Positions 34,901 to 47,343 are shown, counted from the first letter of the stretch. The stretch: 64,000 bases of DNA from Ceratotherium simum simum (GCF_000283155.1 NW_004454177.1:1310802-1374801), one strand, 5' to 3'. A program made the numbers and translations. Notes: generated by a model not told the origin, from the sequence alone.

Positions 34901-37274
34901 AGAATCTCACTATGTCCTCCTCTGGACTCTACCAGTGCACAGCAGGCAATGAGGCTGGGAAGGAAAGCTGTGTGGTGCGAGTGACCGTACAGTGTAAGTA
35001 CCCAAAAGGTTTGTTTTGTTTTTGCATTGTGGTTCAGTGTAAAACATTTTTAATCACGAGTTAGTGCAAGGTCAAGGTCAAAATCTTTATTTCCAGAAGG
35101 ACATGACTATCACTAAAATAAATTCAGTAGTTGCAAGGACCATTCAACAGTTGTAGCTAACTCTATATTTACATATATGTGTGAATCTACCAGTCCCCTA
35201 AAGAAATTTATTACATCCAGGAAGGGACCAAATGGAGATTTCCTTTATAAATGTAAATTTCCCTTACAAAAGGGTTACTTCCACTGTTTTCAGAACTACT
35301 TCTGTGTCTGTTTTTCAAAAATACTCAGCTTAGTGGTATATATACACAATGGAATACTACTCAGCCATAAGAAACGACGAAATCCAGCCATTTGTGACAA
35401 CATGGATGGACATTGAGGGTATAATGCAAAGTGAAATAAGTCAGAGGGAGAAGGTCAAATACCGTATGATTTCCTTCATTAAGTAGTAGATAATAACAAC
35501 AATAAACAAACACATAGGGACAGAGATTGGATTGGTGGTTACCAGAGGGGAAGGGGGGAGGGAGGAGGGTGAAAGGGATAATTCGGTACATGTGTGTGGT
35601 GATGGGTTGTAATTAGTATTTTGGTGGTGAACATGATGTAGTCCATGCAGAAATAGAAGTACAATGATGTACACCTGAAATTTTTACAATGTTATAAACC
35701 AATGTTACTGCAATAAACAAAAAATTAAAAAAAAAAAAAAAAAAAAAAATACTCAGCTTAAAATAATCCTAATAGCAAAGAGGCATATTTTGAGGTGGCA
35801 TATTCTGTTACTTTTCAAAATCAAGATGGATAATCATATACCAAGAGAGGGTAAACAGAGAACTCAGGAAGCTAGATATAAACACCTGGAAAAATACTCA
35901 TCCTGTCCAGGGCTTATGTTTTTTAAGTTCATGTATTTCCTAGCTTATGTTTGGTTTTACTTCTGCTTTTGTTTCTGAGAAAATAGATGTACAAAGTATC
36001 GGCATGGTTGCAGGAGCAGTAACAGGCATGGTGGCTGGGGCCCTGCTGATTTTCCTCTTGGTGTGGCTGCTAATCCGAAAGAAAGACAAAGAAAGATATG
36101 AGGAAGAAGACAGACCTAATGAAATTCGGTAAAAACCTCCCTCCAAAATCCCCTCTTCTACTAGGCTTCCTTTCTAGGGCCAGCTCCATAATGACCAGCC
36201 AACATAAATGTCCTGTTTCCTCTTAACCATCAATCTGTTAAAAGGATTATTCTGGGGCCAGCCCGGTGGCATAGTGGTTAAGTTTGTGTGCTCTGCTTCG
36301 GCAGCCCAGGGTTTGCAGGTTTGGATCCCAGGTGTGGGACCTATGCACTGCTCATCAAGCCATGCTGTGGCGGCGTCCCACATACAAAAGAGAGGAAGAG
36401 GGGCACAGATGTTAGCTCAGGGCTAATCTTCCTCAGCAAAAAGAGGAAGATTGACAATGGATACCAAAAAAAAAAAGAGAAAAAAAGGATTATTCTGGTA
36501 GGTAAGGAGTTCCAGCCTAGGGACAGAAGGTCTGGTTTACCTTGATTTCATTGTGAAACTGTCTATCCTCACAGAGACTTAAAAGATCAACTTTACAGTA
36601 CTTCTGATTCACTTGCGCTTATAAAGTACATACAATAAAGACTGGGCATAGCCTATGGGCCACAAAAGGGTTTCCGTAGACAAACCCCAAATCAAGGAGA
36701 GTGCTGTCTAGACCATCTCAATGGTGAGTTGGTATTCTCCCAGAGTAACAGGGTTGTCCTCTGGGCTAAGAAAACATACATGGCCTAAGCCAACCATTAA
36801 GTCTCAAGAAATGGGAAAGTCCCTATTTCCCTAAATGGCTGCCTTCCAATAGTATTATCTGAGGTTTTACAGCTTGAGGAATTTATTAGGAAACCTCAGA
36901 AGGAAGCAGCCATAGTGGAAGCAATACAGTCCTGCCAGTATTAAAATTTATCTTTGCTATTTTTTCTCCTCAGAGAAGATGCCGAAGCCCCGAAAGCTCG
37001 CCTCGTGAAGCCTAGTTCCTCTTCCTCAGGCTCTCGGAGCTCACGCTCCGGTTCTTCTTCCACTCGCTCCACAGCAAATAGTGCCTCACGCAGCCAGCGG
37101 ACATTGTCAACTGAAGCAGCACCCCAGCCAGGGCTGGCCACCCATGCATACAGCCTAGTGAGGCCAGAGGTGAGAGGTTTGGAACCAAAGAAAGTCCACC
37201 ATGCTACTCTGACCAAAGCAGAAACCACACCCAGCATGATTCCCAACCAGAGCAGAGCCTTCCAAACTGTCTGA
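19842..37274 (+). CDS. CLMP: CLMP, CXADR-like membrane protein (exons 2-7; exon 1 outside window)
   Basis: CLMP is a single-pass cell-adhesion protein of the CTX/CAR immunoglobulin family found at epithelial tight junctions; loss of it in people causes congenital short-bowel syndrome. Joining 19842-19999, 33330-33531, 34234-34401, 34871-34993, 35987-36128 and 36974-37274 gives one open frame with GT-AG junctions throughout. It starts in the second base of codon 10, which implies nine signal-peptide residues in an exon upstream of the window, and a total of 373 residues, the human length as I recall it. Visible domains are a V-type Ig fold (Cys35 to Cys111, with the DEGRYTC signature), a C2-type Ig fold (Cys153 to Cys208, YQC), a transmembrane helix at about 232-256, a basic stop-transfer RKKDK, an acidic stretch, then a Ser/Arg-rich cytoplasmic tail ending RAFQTV. 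N-glycosylation sequons occur at Asn74 (NFS) and Asn197 (NLT). No frameshift or premature stop is seen. Confidence 0.96.
21480..21605 (+). repeat. L2/MER-like fragment
   Basis: TGCACTTACTGTATGCCATG and GTTTACAGTGAAATGACATT, an old dispersed repeat just before the ERE. Confidence 0.55.
21648..21878 (+). mobile_element. ERE-type SINE, long-tail subfamily
   Basis: The head GGGGCCGGCCCCATGGCGTAG and tail GATCTTCCTCACAAAAAG are intact. The target duplication AAAAGTAGAGAGCAATA is perfect on both sides. Confidence 0.94.
21895..22115 (-). mobile_element. MIR
   Basis: CATGCCAGGCACAAGTCTG, CCCCATTTTACAAATAAGGA and ACTGAGGCATG are reverse-MIR landmarks. Confidence 0.75.
22120..22810 (+). repeat. Ancient mammalian repeat, L2/MER-like
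   Basis: GATTATTCCAGGCAGAACTA, ATGCAAAGACCTTGATGCAG and CATGGAAAGTCTTGCATGCC match the same old family as 27395-28620; heavily diverged. Confidence 0.5.
24000..24370 (+). repeat. Ancient mammalian repeat, L2/MER-like
   Basis: AACTTGATCTTGAGGCCAGT and AGGGAGAGGCATTTCAGAAG resemble the same old family; fragmentary. Confidence 0.4.
24480..24690 (-). mobile_element. MIR
   Basis: AAAATCCTATGAAGTAGC, TTTACAGTTGAGGACCTTAA and TTAACTGACGCTAGGCACAC fit reverse MIR. Confidence 0.65.
25239..25426 (+). mobile_element. ERE-type SINE, older subfamily
   Basis: A diverged head (GGGGCCAGCCTGGTAGCACAG) and a GATGGGCATAGATGTTAGC tail. It faces the antisense SINE at 25652-25863. Confidence 0.88.
25652..25863 (-). 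mobile_element. ERE1-type SINE, antisense
   Basis: The tail is TTTATTTATTTATTTTTTCC and the head ends GGGGCCGGCCCC. The flanking duplication GAAACATATCCTT is perfect. Confidence 0.94.
26790..27378 (+). repeat. Left arm of a large inverted repeat in CLMP intron 2
   Basis: The sequence from GAGGAAAATTAGAC through TTCATCTCCAGAAAACTTGG, GTTCAGGAGGCACCTCCC, AATTAGATCTCTTGAAGG, GCATGTGGTCTC and CTGGAAATGTGAGCAAAGG recurs in reverse complement, in mirrored order, at 28646-29178. The outer end overlaps an old MIR. About 200 bases (26860-27070) have no partner in the other arm. Confidence 0.88.
27395..28620 (+). repeat. Ancient repeat filling the inverted-repeat spacer
   Basis: GTGCTTGGGAGATACCAATG, AGGCCCTAAGGTAGAAGGGT, GATCATGTAGGGCCTCATGG and TCAAGGACTACTCCCAGG form one long diverged copy of an old mammalian repeat family (L2/MER-like; name uncertain). 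Related copies elsewhere lack the flanking arms, so the arms are not part of the element. Confidence 0.6.
28646..29178 (-). repeat. Right arm of the large inverted repeat in CLMP intron 2
   Basis: This is the reverse complement of the left arm, with matching blocks at 28650-28702, about 28920-29150 and the outer end at 29130-29175. It holds about 160 bases near 28710-28880 that the left arm lacks. Matching blocks look roughly 85-90% identical by eye. Confidence 0.88.
29470..29968 (-). mobile_element. Probable solitary LTR-class repeat, antisense
   Basis: Read on the minus strand it starts TGTTGGGGACCAGGACATGC and ends in the region of CAGCCTGAGAACC. Its composition and length (about 500 bp) suggest a solitary LTR; the exact family is uncertain. 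Confidence 0.5.
29981..30226 (+). mobile_element. ERE-type SINE, diverged
   Basis: The head is GGGCCAGCCCCAGTGGCCTAG; the tail has two GGCAACAGATGT units and poly(A). Flanks CTCATTTCTT and TTCATTTCTT form the duplication. Confidence 0.9.
30565..30860 (-). mobile_element. ERE-type SINE, antisense, full-length long form
   Basis: It contains both the ACTGGGGCTTTGG-type body and the long GGAAGATTGGC-type tail. The duplication AACATTGATTTT at both ends shows it is one insertion and not two. Confidence 0.94.
30985..31360 (+). repeat. Ancient mammalian repeat, L2/MER-like
   Basis: GAGGTCATTTTGAGAACC through GCTATTAAAGGTTTTTGAGC, the same old family in fragments. Confidence 0.4.
31430..31540 (+). 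mobile_element. L2 3' end
   Basis: GGTAGGAATTGTGTCTTATT and CAGTACCTGGCACAGTACC, a typical L2 terminus. Confidence 0.7.
31750..32105 (+). mobile_element. L2 fragment
   Basis: CAAAGCCTAACTCAAATGCC, ACTTGAAGACAAGAAAAGGG and ATTCCATAAATGTTTGCTG resemble L2. Confidence 0.65.
32700..33125 (+). mobile_element. Two MIR fragments
   Basis: About 32715-32850 (AAATCCTGGTTCTGCTACCT) and 33020-33125 (GCTGTGTGACCTTGAGCATG, TATAAAATGGAATGGTTC) are MIR pieces just upstream of CLMP exon 3. Confidence 0.65.
33330..33531 (+). CDS. CLMP: CLMP exon 3 (second half of Ig V domain)
   Basis: The 202-bp exon lies between CCCATAG and GTAAGA. It encodes residues 63-129 plus one base of codon 130. The Asn74 sequon (NNFSEE), the SLQIEPLKPSDEGRYTC signature with Cys111, and the closing G-strand (YVILKVL) are all visible. 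It is in frame with exon 2. Confidence 0.97.
34234..34401 (+). CDS. CLMP: CLMP exon 4 (start of Ig C2 domain)
   Basis: The 168-bp exon follows a T-rich tract ending GCCAG and is followed by GTAAGT. It encodes residues 131-185 with split codons at both ends: VRPSKPKC at the inter-domain boundary, the LTLQC strand (Cys153) and YYWQRI with the core Trp. Confidence 0.97.
34465..34560 (+). mobile_element. MIR fragment in CLMP intron 4
   Basis: TCACCAGGTGACCTTGAATA and TCATGTGTCAACTGGGACAG; short and worn. Confidence 0.5.
34871..34993 (+). CDS. CLMP: CLMP exon 5 (end of Ig C2 domain)
   Basis: The 123-bp exon lies between TGTAG and GTAAGT. It encodes residues 187-226, including the LLQNLTMS stretch with the Asn197 sequon, GLYQCTAGNEAG with Cys208, and the last strand ESCVVRVTVQ. 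It joins exon 4 at Asp186 and exon 6 at Tyr227. Confidence 0.97.
35333..35744 (+). mobile_element. 5'-truncated L1 3' end in CLMP intron 5
   Basis: This is the end of L1 ORF2 and its 3' UTR (TGGAATACTACTCAGCCATA, GGTTACCAGAGGGGAAGGGG), with poly(A). Perfect duplication AAAAATACTCAGCTTA flanks both ends, so this is a fairly recent insertion in a 1-kb intron. Confidence 0.93.
35987..36128 (+). CDS. CLMP: CLMP exon 6 (transmembrane segment)
   Basis: The 142-bp exon lies between AAATAG and GTAAAA. It encodes residues 228-273 and two bases of Arg274: the stalk (VQSI), the glycine-spaced hydrophobic helix at about 232-256, the positive stop-transfer sequence and the start of an acidic cytoplasmic stretch (RYEEEDRPNEI). 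Confidence 0.96.
36254..36484 (+). mobile_element. ERE-type SINE in CLMP intron 6
   Basis: The head GGGGCCAGCCCGGTGGCATAG and a GGAAGATTGACAATGG tail with A-rich end, flanked by AAGGATTATTCTGG copies. It lies about 490 bases before CLMP exon 7. Confidence 0.93.
36974..37274 (+). CDS. CLMP: CLMP exon 7 (cytoplasmic tail and stop)
   Basis: The exon begins after TCCTCAG and runs 301 coding bases to the TGA at 37272-37274. It encodes residues 275-373: EDAEAPKARLVKP, a long Ser/Arg-rich low-complexity stretch, then the C-terminus RAFQTV. The last residues do not match a class I or class II PDZ ligand. An antisense open frame across this exon is a shadow of its Ser/Arg codons. Confidence 0.96.
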
Positions 37275-39970
37275 ATTAGAGTGGACTTGACTCTCATGCT
37301 TTCCTAGGAGTCAGGATCTTAGGACTCTTCTAGTGATTGAAGCGCAGTCACCAGGCACACAACCCCCTCAAACCAGATGAGAGGTCATTTAAGTAGCAGT
37401 GAGCATTGCATGGAACAGATTCAAATGAGCACTTTCCTTATATGACACGAAACAAGGAAAAGGATGTAAGCCGATCATCTCCAAAAAGGTATCACATCAT
37501 GCCTTTAGAGTAGAGTGGGGGAAAGCAGAAGTCCAAATCTGTGCATTTGTTGACCAAGACCTGTGGTGAGAAAGGCCGGGGAAAGGGGAAGTGAACATAC
37601 TTAAAACTTCTCACCTGAGATGTTTTGTATCAATACTTCGATTCACCATTGTCAAGAACAAATAAGGTGTTGTTCATAAATTTTCTATGCATTTCTGCAA
37701 ACCTACTGGATTACTGTGATTATTCAGAGTCAAGGAGAACCCACAGCCTCATATTACACCTATCTGCACCACGTACTGGGCTTACCGCTTCTGAGAAACT
37801 CCCAAAAGGAGACATATCTCTTCTATTCTGACTTGACTTCATTTACCATAAGGTTTGAATATTAATTTCAACAGAAGTTGAAATACTGGGAGATGGAGAA
37901 GAATGATTTTCTCCCACTCTATCCACTACTAATCTTCCTACTTACACTGAACCATAAAAGAACTAAAAAAGGAATCCAAAATGTGTGACAAGGGACTGTG
38001 AAAAACTTTCCATCTTAATGATGTTCAGAGGTTCACTAACAAATATCAGAAATATATACTGGAATAATTGTGGATTTTCCCTCAAATCAGATGTCTCTAA
38101 GGACTTTCCTGCTGGGTATCTCTGGAGCAAGAAAACATTCACTACATGTCATTTAACAATGTCCTTAGAAAGAAGTCTTCTAGAGGAAAAGAGATCTTTT
38201 AAAGATGCTGAAAGATCATCTGACATACCATTATATTCTCTTCTTTCTGAGAACATATGAAATCAGAATTTCAAGACTGACTAGACTAAAAGGGGAGATT
38301 AGATCAGTTTTCTCTTAATATGTCAATGAGTGGTATAAGGAAGTTTAGTATTGCACAAATTTGGAGCTTCCCCCATTTTTTTCATCGTAGAAGGATGTAA
38401 ACCCGGCACTTTTGATGATTCTAGGCCTTAAATTATCAAAAAGATCAGGACTGCCAACGTTTCCTAATGGCATCATATGTCATAATCATACCCACCTGAG
38501 AGGGTGAGGCATGGAGAAATTTGGTATTTTCCCAGCTTAGCCTCTAAGGCAGCCTAGCTCTGGGCTGGAAGGAAAGGGAATTAACACTTAGGGAAGAGAT
38601 GGTGAGGATAACTAGTGGGTGGCTGAAGAGGGCTGGGTTAATGCCTGCTAGCATTTTAATTATCTGCACCTTGGAAAGAATCAGCAGAAATGATTCACCA
38701 GGATAGCTCTCGGAAGAGGTGATTCACGGGAGAAGAAAGGTGTCTGAGAAATAAAAAGAAAATAGCAGCCTCCAATAACTTGCCTTCTTAATAGTTTTGA
38801 CTACTGTGCTAGTCAAATGCATCCTATGGCAAGAATGCTAAACCTGAAATAACCCTTCAAGGACCCTAGTGCAAATGTCAACAGACCACCACTGGGAGAG
38901 CAAAATACTTATTATTATTAAAGGGGCAGCAGGCTATAGGAAAGAAAAAGTAATGCTGAATATGATGATGAAAGCATTGTTTCTAAAATAGAAATCAGAT
39001 GCTTAAAGGGAAATGGCTGATCTGGGATTTTGCCCCATTTCTCTAGTTTTCCATTTCTACATTTAATTCTCACAATACTGCCCTCAATAGTGCAAATGCA
39101 TTTCCTTCTAAAAGTCCTTTAAGAAACAGAGATTTATCCTTGGGTGAAAGTTTTCATCTGAGTTTTGTCTTCCTCTAAAAAAAAAGGTGGAAAATAAGCA
39201 ACATTAAGGAAGTAATGTTAGTTCAATTTAAGAGAGCTGGCATATTTGGAATGCTTCTTATACTAACTGCCTCATCATACGATATAAAACCCCTTACTCA
39301 CTCTAGTTTTTTATTCCTCTGATAGTGTGGTATCCAGGCAACGTATCACTTCTATGTAATTCTGAGAATTCTCATTCCTAGAGTACCTGAGCCAAACAAG
39401 TACACTATGGAGGCTGCAGCTGTCCCGTCACTAGCAATTTGCTCTTACCATTCTTTACTACCATTGAATCTAAGCTTTCCTGCCTATGCTTTGCAAGCAG
39501 GAAACAGTTCACTTTGCATGAAAAGGAGGTTTAGATATTTAAACATGTTAGTTATTAGAAAACTAAAATACCAGTTGAATATCCAGATTATTTAGAAATC
39601 TATTCACATTGGAAATCTACAAAAAAGTCACAAAACAGATTACTACCTAAAATCTGAGAAATTCTAGGAATTGAAGATCTGAGGTGCTAAAGTCTTAGCA
39701 ATGAGAGCGCACTTCTCTTTGAGTCAGGCTTTCGGGTTCAGATATGACAGGTTCAGGGCTCAAGATAAAGTTTGAGCCACCAATGGTTTCAAATCATATT
39801 CCATTAACTTGCAAATCAAATAAGTTTGATTCTTTAATATGAAACAAACAAAAGGGATAAGATAACTAAATGATGGAAGAAAAAATGTTTATAGGAAGAA
39901 AATACAGATGGAATGATGTGGATGTTTAGAGAATAACCATTTCAATAAAATATATAAACCAAACTTAAAA
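37275..39970 (+). other. CLMP: CLMP 3' UTR (end uncertain)
   Basis: Downstream of the CLMP stop the DNA is nearly repeat-free for about 2.7 kb, as expected of a terminal-exon UTR. AATAAA hexamers occur at 38750-38755 and 39944-39949. The second is followed by A/T-rich DNA and is my preferred distal poly(A) site, but the sequence alone does not settle which is used. No reading frame here resembles a protein. Confidence 0.5.
39944..39949 (+). terminator. CLMP: Candidate distal CLMP poly(A) signal
   Basis: This is a canonical AATAAA about 2.67 kb after the CLMP stop codon. A second hexamer at 38750-38755 is an alternative proximal site. The choice is inferred from position only. Confidence 0.35.
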
Positions 39971-40284
39971 TTGTAAAATAATGAAGTTGATGCCTTTCTT
40001 GTTACACTGTATAAAAATAATTTCAGAATTGCTGTTGCAAAAAGACCTAATTTTGCTTCATTTCTGGTGTTAAGCTGTTTATATTTCAATTTTAACTTCT
40101 AAGTTGCCTTGTAATTGGGACTGTTTGATCACAAAAACCAAATATTTATTAAAGATGCATCTGTATCAGCAATTAAAAAATAAGTAAAGGTGATACTGTA
40201 GGAGAGGCTGAAGCTCATATAACCTGCACCGGACATTGGTTTATTAGCTTGCTGCCAAGTGAAGAACACAACTCAGACTGAGTA

Positions 40285-40615
40285 TAATCTATTATTTATT
40301 GATTTCAGTCACAAATATACCAAGTACTTTTTTCTCACAAGGCAAGATGCTAAGTAGCATTGGAGATAGCAAATGATGATCTAGTTCATGATAGAGTTCC
40401 TGCCCTTAAGGACTTGATCAAAATAACAATATTGACTAAGCAAGTATTGCATGCCAAGATGAAGTAGCAACAGAAAAGTAAACACTAAGAGATGCAAATA
40501 AATCCCAAATAAACACTTCACAGAATTAAATGGGGTAATTTATGCAAAGTACTTAAGTACTTAGGACAGTGCTTGGCATGTGACAAGCACTAAAAAATGT
40601 TACTCATGACCCTAT
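40285..40615 (+). repeat. L2-like and MIR fragments
   Basis: AAGTACTTTTTTCTCACAAG and GAGTTCCTGCCCTTAAGGAC (L2/MER-like), then AGGACAGTGCTTGGCATGTG (MIR end) in the CLMP-HSPA8 interval. Confidence 0.5.
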
Positions 40616-41129
40616 TCCCCAGAAACTCTAAGCCTCAGACTCCTCCACTGCAGTCCCATGCACCCAGACTTTAATTTTTCATCCTGAATGTGTTTGAAAC
40701 CCTGTTCATTTAAAGAGGTGGAGACAGGATATTCATCCCATTCTGAACTTCAAACATATAAACTCTGACTCATTCTATTTAATAAGAGCACAGTCTGAGT
40801 CCTAGAACACACTTTGAGAGTGAACAGAAACAGAAGTTGCCTGTTCTTTCTTTAATCACTATTAGGTGGGATACCCCAAACCTGTGGATTGGGGCCCCAG
40901 TTCTATTTTCCACTGGTTCAATGGTTAAAATGTTGTAGGTAGTTCAAAGGTTAGTTACAAAAGCTGCAAAATGTAGGGTGATTGTATTTGATAAGTTGAA
41001 TGGGAAAAGATTTTCCAGATACGAAGGAAAATTGAAAGGAGCCTCCCACAGTACACTTTTCTCTTCCTGAAGTTGAAGTTACATGTTTCTAGAAAGGAAA
41101 TTACACTATAGTGTAACTAATAAAAAAGA

Positions 41130-41315
41130 CCAAAAAATCTGGAATCAAAAGAGCTAGGTTCGACTGCAGTTCAGCCAGCTGTTTATCTTCCCACAAATTA
41201 CGTCTCCGAACCTCATTTTTCCCCTAACCCAGAGATGAACGAGGTATATCTCAGAGAATTGTTCTGATGGTTAAATGAGATAACACATGAAAGCACTATA
41301 CGTCGTAAAGGTATC
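41130..41315 (+). mobile_element. MIR
   Basis: AGCTAGGTTCGACTGCAGTT, AATTACGTCTCCGAACCTCA and ATGGTTAAATGAGATAACAC are MIR landmarks upstream of the CpG island. Confidence 0.75.
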
Positions 41316-42498
41316 AGATAAAATTAACCTCTTGGGAGGTGGGGAGAAGTATATAGCCCCATGGACTCAAGCCAACATTTCCCACCAAAACGCAAATATA
41401 GAAAGAAAATTCTTTATGTTTGAATCTCTCTCCAGGCTCTACTGGCTTTGACAAGGAAAAGGTGTCCTCACTTTTCTGACAGGCTTTTCCGCAGTCTGGA
41501 GACGTTTCTAATTCCAGCCACCCCACTAAAAGTTCACCTATCTGTGCCCACTTATCTATTAAATACGAATATTAGCTGCCCTGCCTGTTTGAAAGAACGC
41601 ATTCAAGGTACTGAGAAAGGCTCTTAGAATGACAAGGCGCCAAATACCTGCCACCATGCAATTTAAAATTCTAGGTACCACTCTTTTGTGCAGTTGTTCA
41701 GTAACGTTTTCAAAGCGTCTCTGCATGGGGTCTCGTTTAGTTCTTGATAATAAGTCAAGACAGGAAAGATACGACCTCATGTTACTGAAAATAAAGGAGA
41801 CTCAGGAAGTGTGAATCAAGGACACGGGCTACCGGAACCGAGGTTTCTAACGCCCGGTCCACGTACAAAGGAAAAGCCCGCTCCCGTTTTCCCTTTTACA
41901 AATAAGTGAGAGGCGCGGGGAGGACGGGTGGGCCAAGAAGCCGAATCTGTTGTCGGCGGGCGGGTGCCTCCCGGGCTCAGGGAGGCGAGTGTGGCCATTT
42001 ATTTCGCTGAGGGTCCAGACACAACATCAGGCCCTGGGGGTTGAGAGGTCGGACCCTCAAACCTCCGCGTCGGGGGCTGCCGGCCTCCAGCTGCCACAGG
42101 GAACTGAGGGTTCCGGGGATCTGCCCGGCTAACGTGTCTCACCCAGCGGCGGCCGGGCGCCCCCGGGCAAGTTCCCCTAGCTAGCAGCGCCCTGGGGTCG
42201 GAACTTTTCGCCCCAGCCCCTCGGTGCCACCCCTCACCCAAAGTCAGGCTAACTACGAAATGAGGGCACGTGGACCCTGGCAGGGCCTAGAGGCCTGTCT
42301 ACAATGCCGGGTGGCAGTTGGGGGGAGGAGAATGAGGACCCGGGTGGGGGAGGGGCGCAACAACCTTCGAGGCCATTTTGTCCTCGCTCCACTTCCGTCT
42401 TCTCTCCCGGGCTGCCGGCTCCGGACCCCGCCCTTCAGGCTCTGCGCTCTTCCTCCCCCGGTTCCCCACCGAGCCAGAGCGTGACTAGAGCTGCTGTC

Positions 42499-42503
42499 AT
42501 TGG
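42499..42503 (-). promoter_or_regulatory. HSPA8: Distal inverted CCAAT box
   Basis: ATTGG in the context GTCATTGGCC is a CCAAT box on the minus strand about 415 bases upstream of the predicted start. It is a possible NF-Y site and weaker in position than the two proximal copies. Confidence 0.45.
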
Positions 42504-42695
42504 CCGGTTACAAGTTCGCCCGCCCCTCTTCCTCCACCTCCTTCCGTCCCCTCCCGCCTGCGCGCTCTGGGCGGCGCATGCGCAGAGGCGGAAGCTCCCG
42601 ACCCCCGCCGGGGGTGACTGAGGACTCCCGCGCGCGGGCTCTCTCGGCCCCACCCTCCCTTTCCCGAGAGCTGTTCGGAGAGCGGGGGCGAGAAT

Positions 42696-42708
42696 GAAAG
42701 TTCCAGAA
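42696..42708 (+). promoter_or_regulatory. HSPA8: Distal heat-shock element
   Basis: Three perfectly alternating five-base units, GAA-ag-TTC-ca-GAA, form a canonical HSF1-trimer site about 215 bases upstream of the predicted transcription start. A further GAA at 42692 extends the purine side imperfectly. Confidence 0.8.
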
Positions 42709-42731
42709 CGCTGCGGTGAGTGCGTCATCGC

Positions 42732-42762
42732 GAGGCGGGGCGGGATGGGGCGGGAGGGGGCG
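42732..42762 (+). promoter_or_regulatory. HSPA8: GC-box cluster (Sp1/KLF type)
   Basis: Several overlapping GGGGCGGG-type motifs occur in a G-rich run between the distal heat-shock element and the CCAAT boxes. A further GC box lies at about 42852-42861. Confidence 0.65.
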
Positions 42763-42789
42763 AGGCCGGAGGGGTAGAGCCGGTTAGTC

Positions 42790-42794
42790 ATTGG
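42790..42794 (-). promoter_or_regulatory. HSPA8: Inverted CCAAT box
   Basis: ATTGG in GTCATTGGGG, about 125 bases upstream of the predicted start. It pairs with the copy at 42820-42824; NF-Y binding is inferred. Confidence 0.6.
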
Positions 42795-42819
42795 GGCTTG
42801 GAGAGGTAGCCGCACGCCC

Positions 42820-42824
42820 ATTGG
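42820..42824 (-). promoter_or_regulatory. HSPA8: Proximal inverted CCAAT box
   Basis: ATTGG in CCCATTGGCTG, a strong NF-Y context, 30 bases from the upstream copy (about three helical turns) and about 95 bases before the predicted start. Confidence 0.7.
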
Positions 42825-42864
42825 CTGAGGAAGCCATGACGGGCAGCCGGCAGGGGCGGGCCCT

Positions 42865-42877
42865 TTCTGGAAGGTTC
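42865..42877 (+). promoter_or_regulatory. HSPA8: Proximal heat-shock element
   Basis: TTC-tg-GAA-gg-TTC is a perfect three-unit heat-shock element ending 10 bases before the TATA box. Its position would place HSF1 directly beside the pre-initiation complex and fits the modest heat inducibility known for HSC70 genes. Confidence 0.85.
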
Positions 42878-42887
42878 TGAGGCAGTG

Positions 42888-42893
42888 TATAAG
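42888..42893 (+). promoter_or_regulatory. HSPA8: HSPA8 TATA box
   Basis: TATAAG lies about 30 bases before the predicted start at about 42918 and directly downstream of the proximal heat-shock element. Confidence 0.8.
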
Positions 42894-42917
42894 AGACCGG
42901 GTGGCGGGCGAAATCCG

Positions 42918-42989
42918 GTCTCATTGAACTGGGCGGTAGCTTTCTAGATTGCTGATTTCTTCGTAACTTGAGCTGAGCCTACGCTGAAG
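42918..42989 (+). other. HSPA8: HSPA8 exon 1 (non-coding 5' UTR)
   Basis: The start is inferred from the TATA spacing; the sequence from TCATTGAACT onward resembles the mammalian HSPA8 leader. The exon ends at 42989 at a GTAAGG donor. It carries no ATG start for the protein; translation begins five bases into exon 2. Confidence 0.75.
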
Positions 42990-43723
42990 GTAAGGCCTGT
43001 ACTCTTGTAAGACGTGTTGGTGTGTCAGAGAAGCGTGCAGCCCGGGCCCGGGAGCGCGGACTTGCTGTGGCCTGGAGGTTCCTGAGCGTTGCATGTGGGC
43101 AGCGTGCAGGGAGCCTTCTGCCTGGATGTGAGCTCTATTCCAGGCGGGCGGCGGCGGCGGCCCTGGGCTGCAGTCGGGGCGGAAGGGCAGGGCGTGGAGG
43201 GCAGGCAGGGCGGCGCCCGCGGGAGGGTGAGGGGCCGCGTCCTCTGTCGGGGCCCGGGAAGTGAAGCTAGCGCCTTGGAGCTGTCCGTTTCTGGGCTCGC
43301 TGTTTAGGCTGGCCTTTCTTAAAGAAGGAAACCATTATTGGCACGCGCCCAGGTTGGGGGAGGGGGCTTCCGAGCGCTTCGAGGCAGGCGTCTCGTTGCT
43401 CCTGGAGCGCAGGGTGTGGGGGAGTGGGAGGGATAAGGTTCGGGTCCGAGCTCGATACCACGTGCTCCGGAATGTCGCAGACCTCCGGGCAGGTGCGTGC
43501 TTCAGCCAGGGGCGGGCTCGGCTGCGGCTGGCACGGCAACTTCGCTGCAGCATTGCTTATTCTGACCCTGCCGCGTGGTTATCTCAGACAATGGCGGTGT
43601 TTTTGGGGGAACTGCCAAATACAATTTCCTTTGCCGCAGTCGTACCTGATGTCTTGGGCTAAACGTTTCTAGTGCTTAAAATCGGTTTTTCAAACCCATG
43701 GGATTCTTTTTATTTCAGCAACC

Positions 43724-47343
<3,620 letters not shown>

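Larger units (their letters stand above)
41850..43560. promoter_or_regulatory. HSPA8: CpG island over the HSPA8 promoter, exon 1 and intron 1
   Basis: Base composition changes sharply from A/T-rich to G+C-rich with frequent CpG at about 41.85 kb, and returns to A/T-rich after about 43.56 kb. The island covers the HSPA8 promoter, its non-coding first exon and most of intron 1. This is typical of a constitutively active housekeeping gene. Boundaries are judged by eye. Confidence 0.85.

Noticed and set aside
36941..37297. Antisense open frame of 118 codons over CLMP exon 7
   Set aside because: It lies exactly opposite the Ser/Arg-rich coding exon and reflects its codon composition.
43261..43662. 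Open frames within HSPA8 intron 1
   Set aside because: G+C-rich CpG-island sequence has few stop codons; the frames do not join an exon and look like no known protein.
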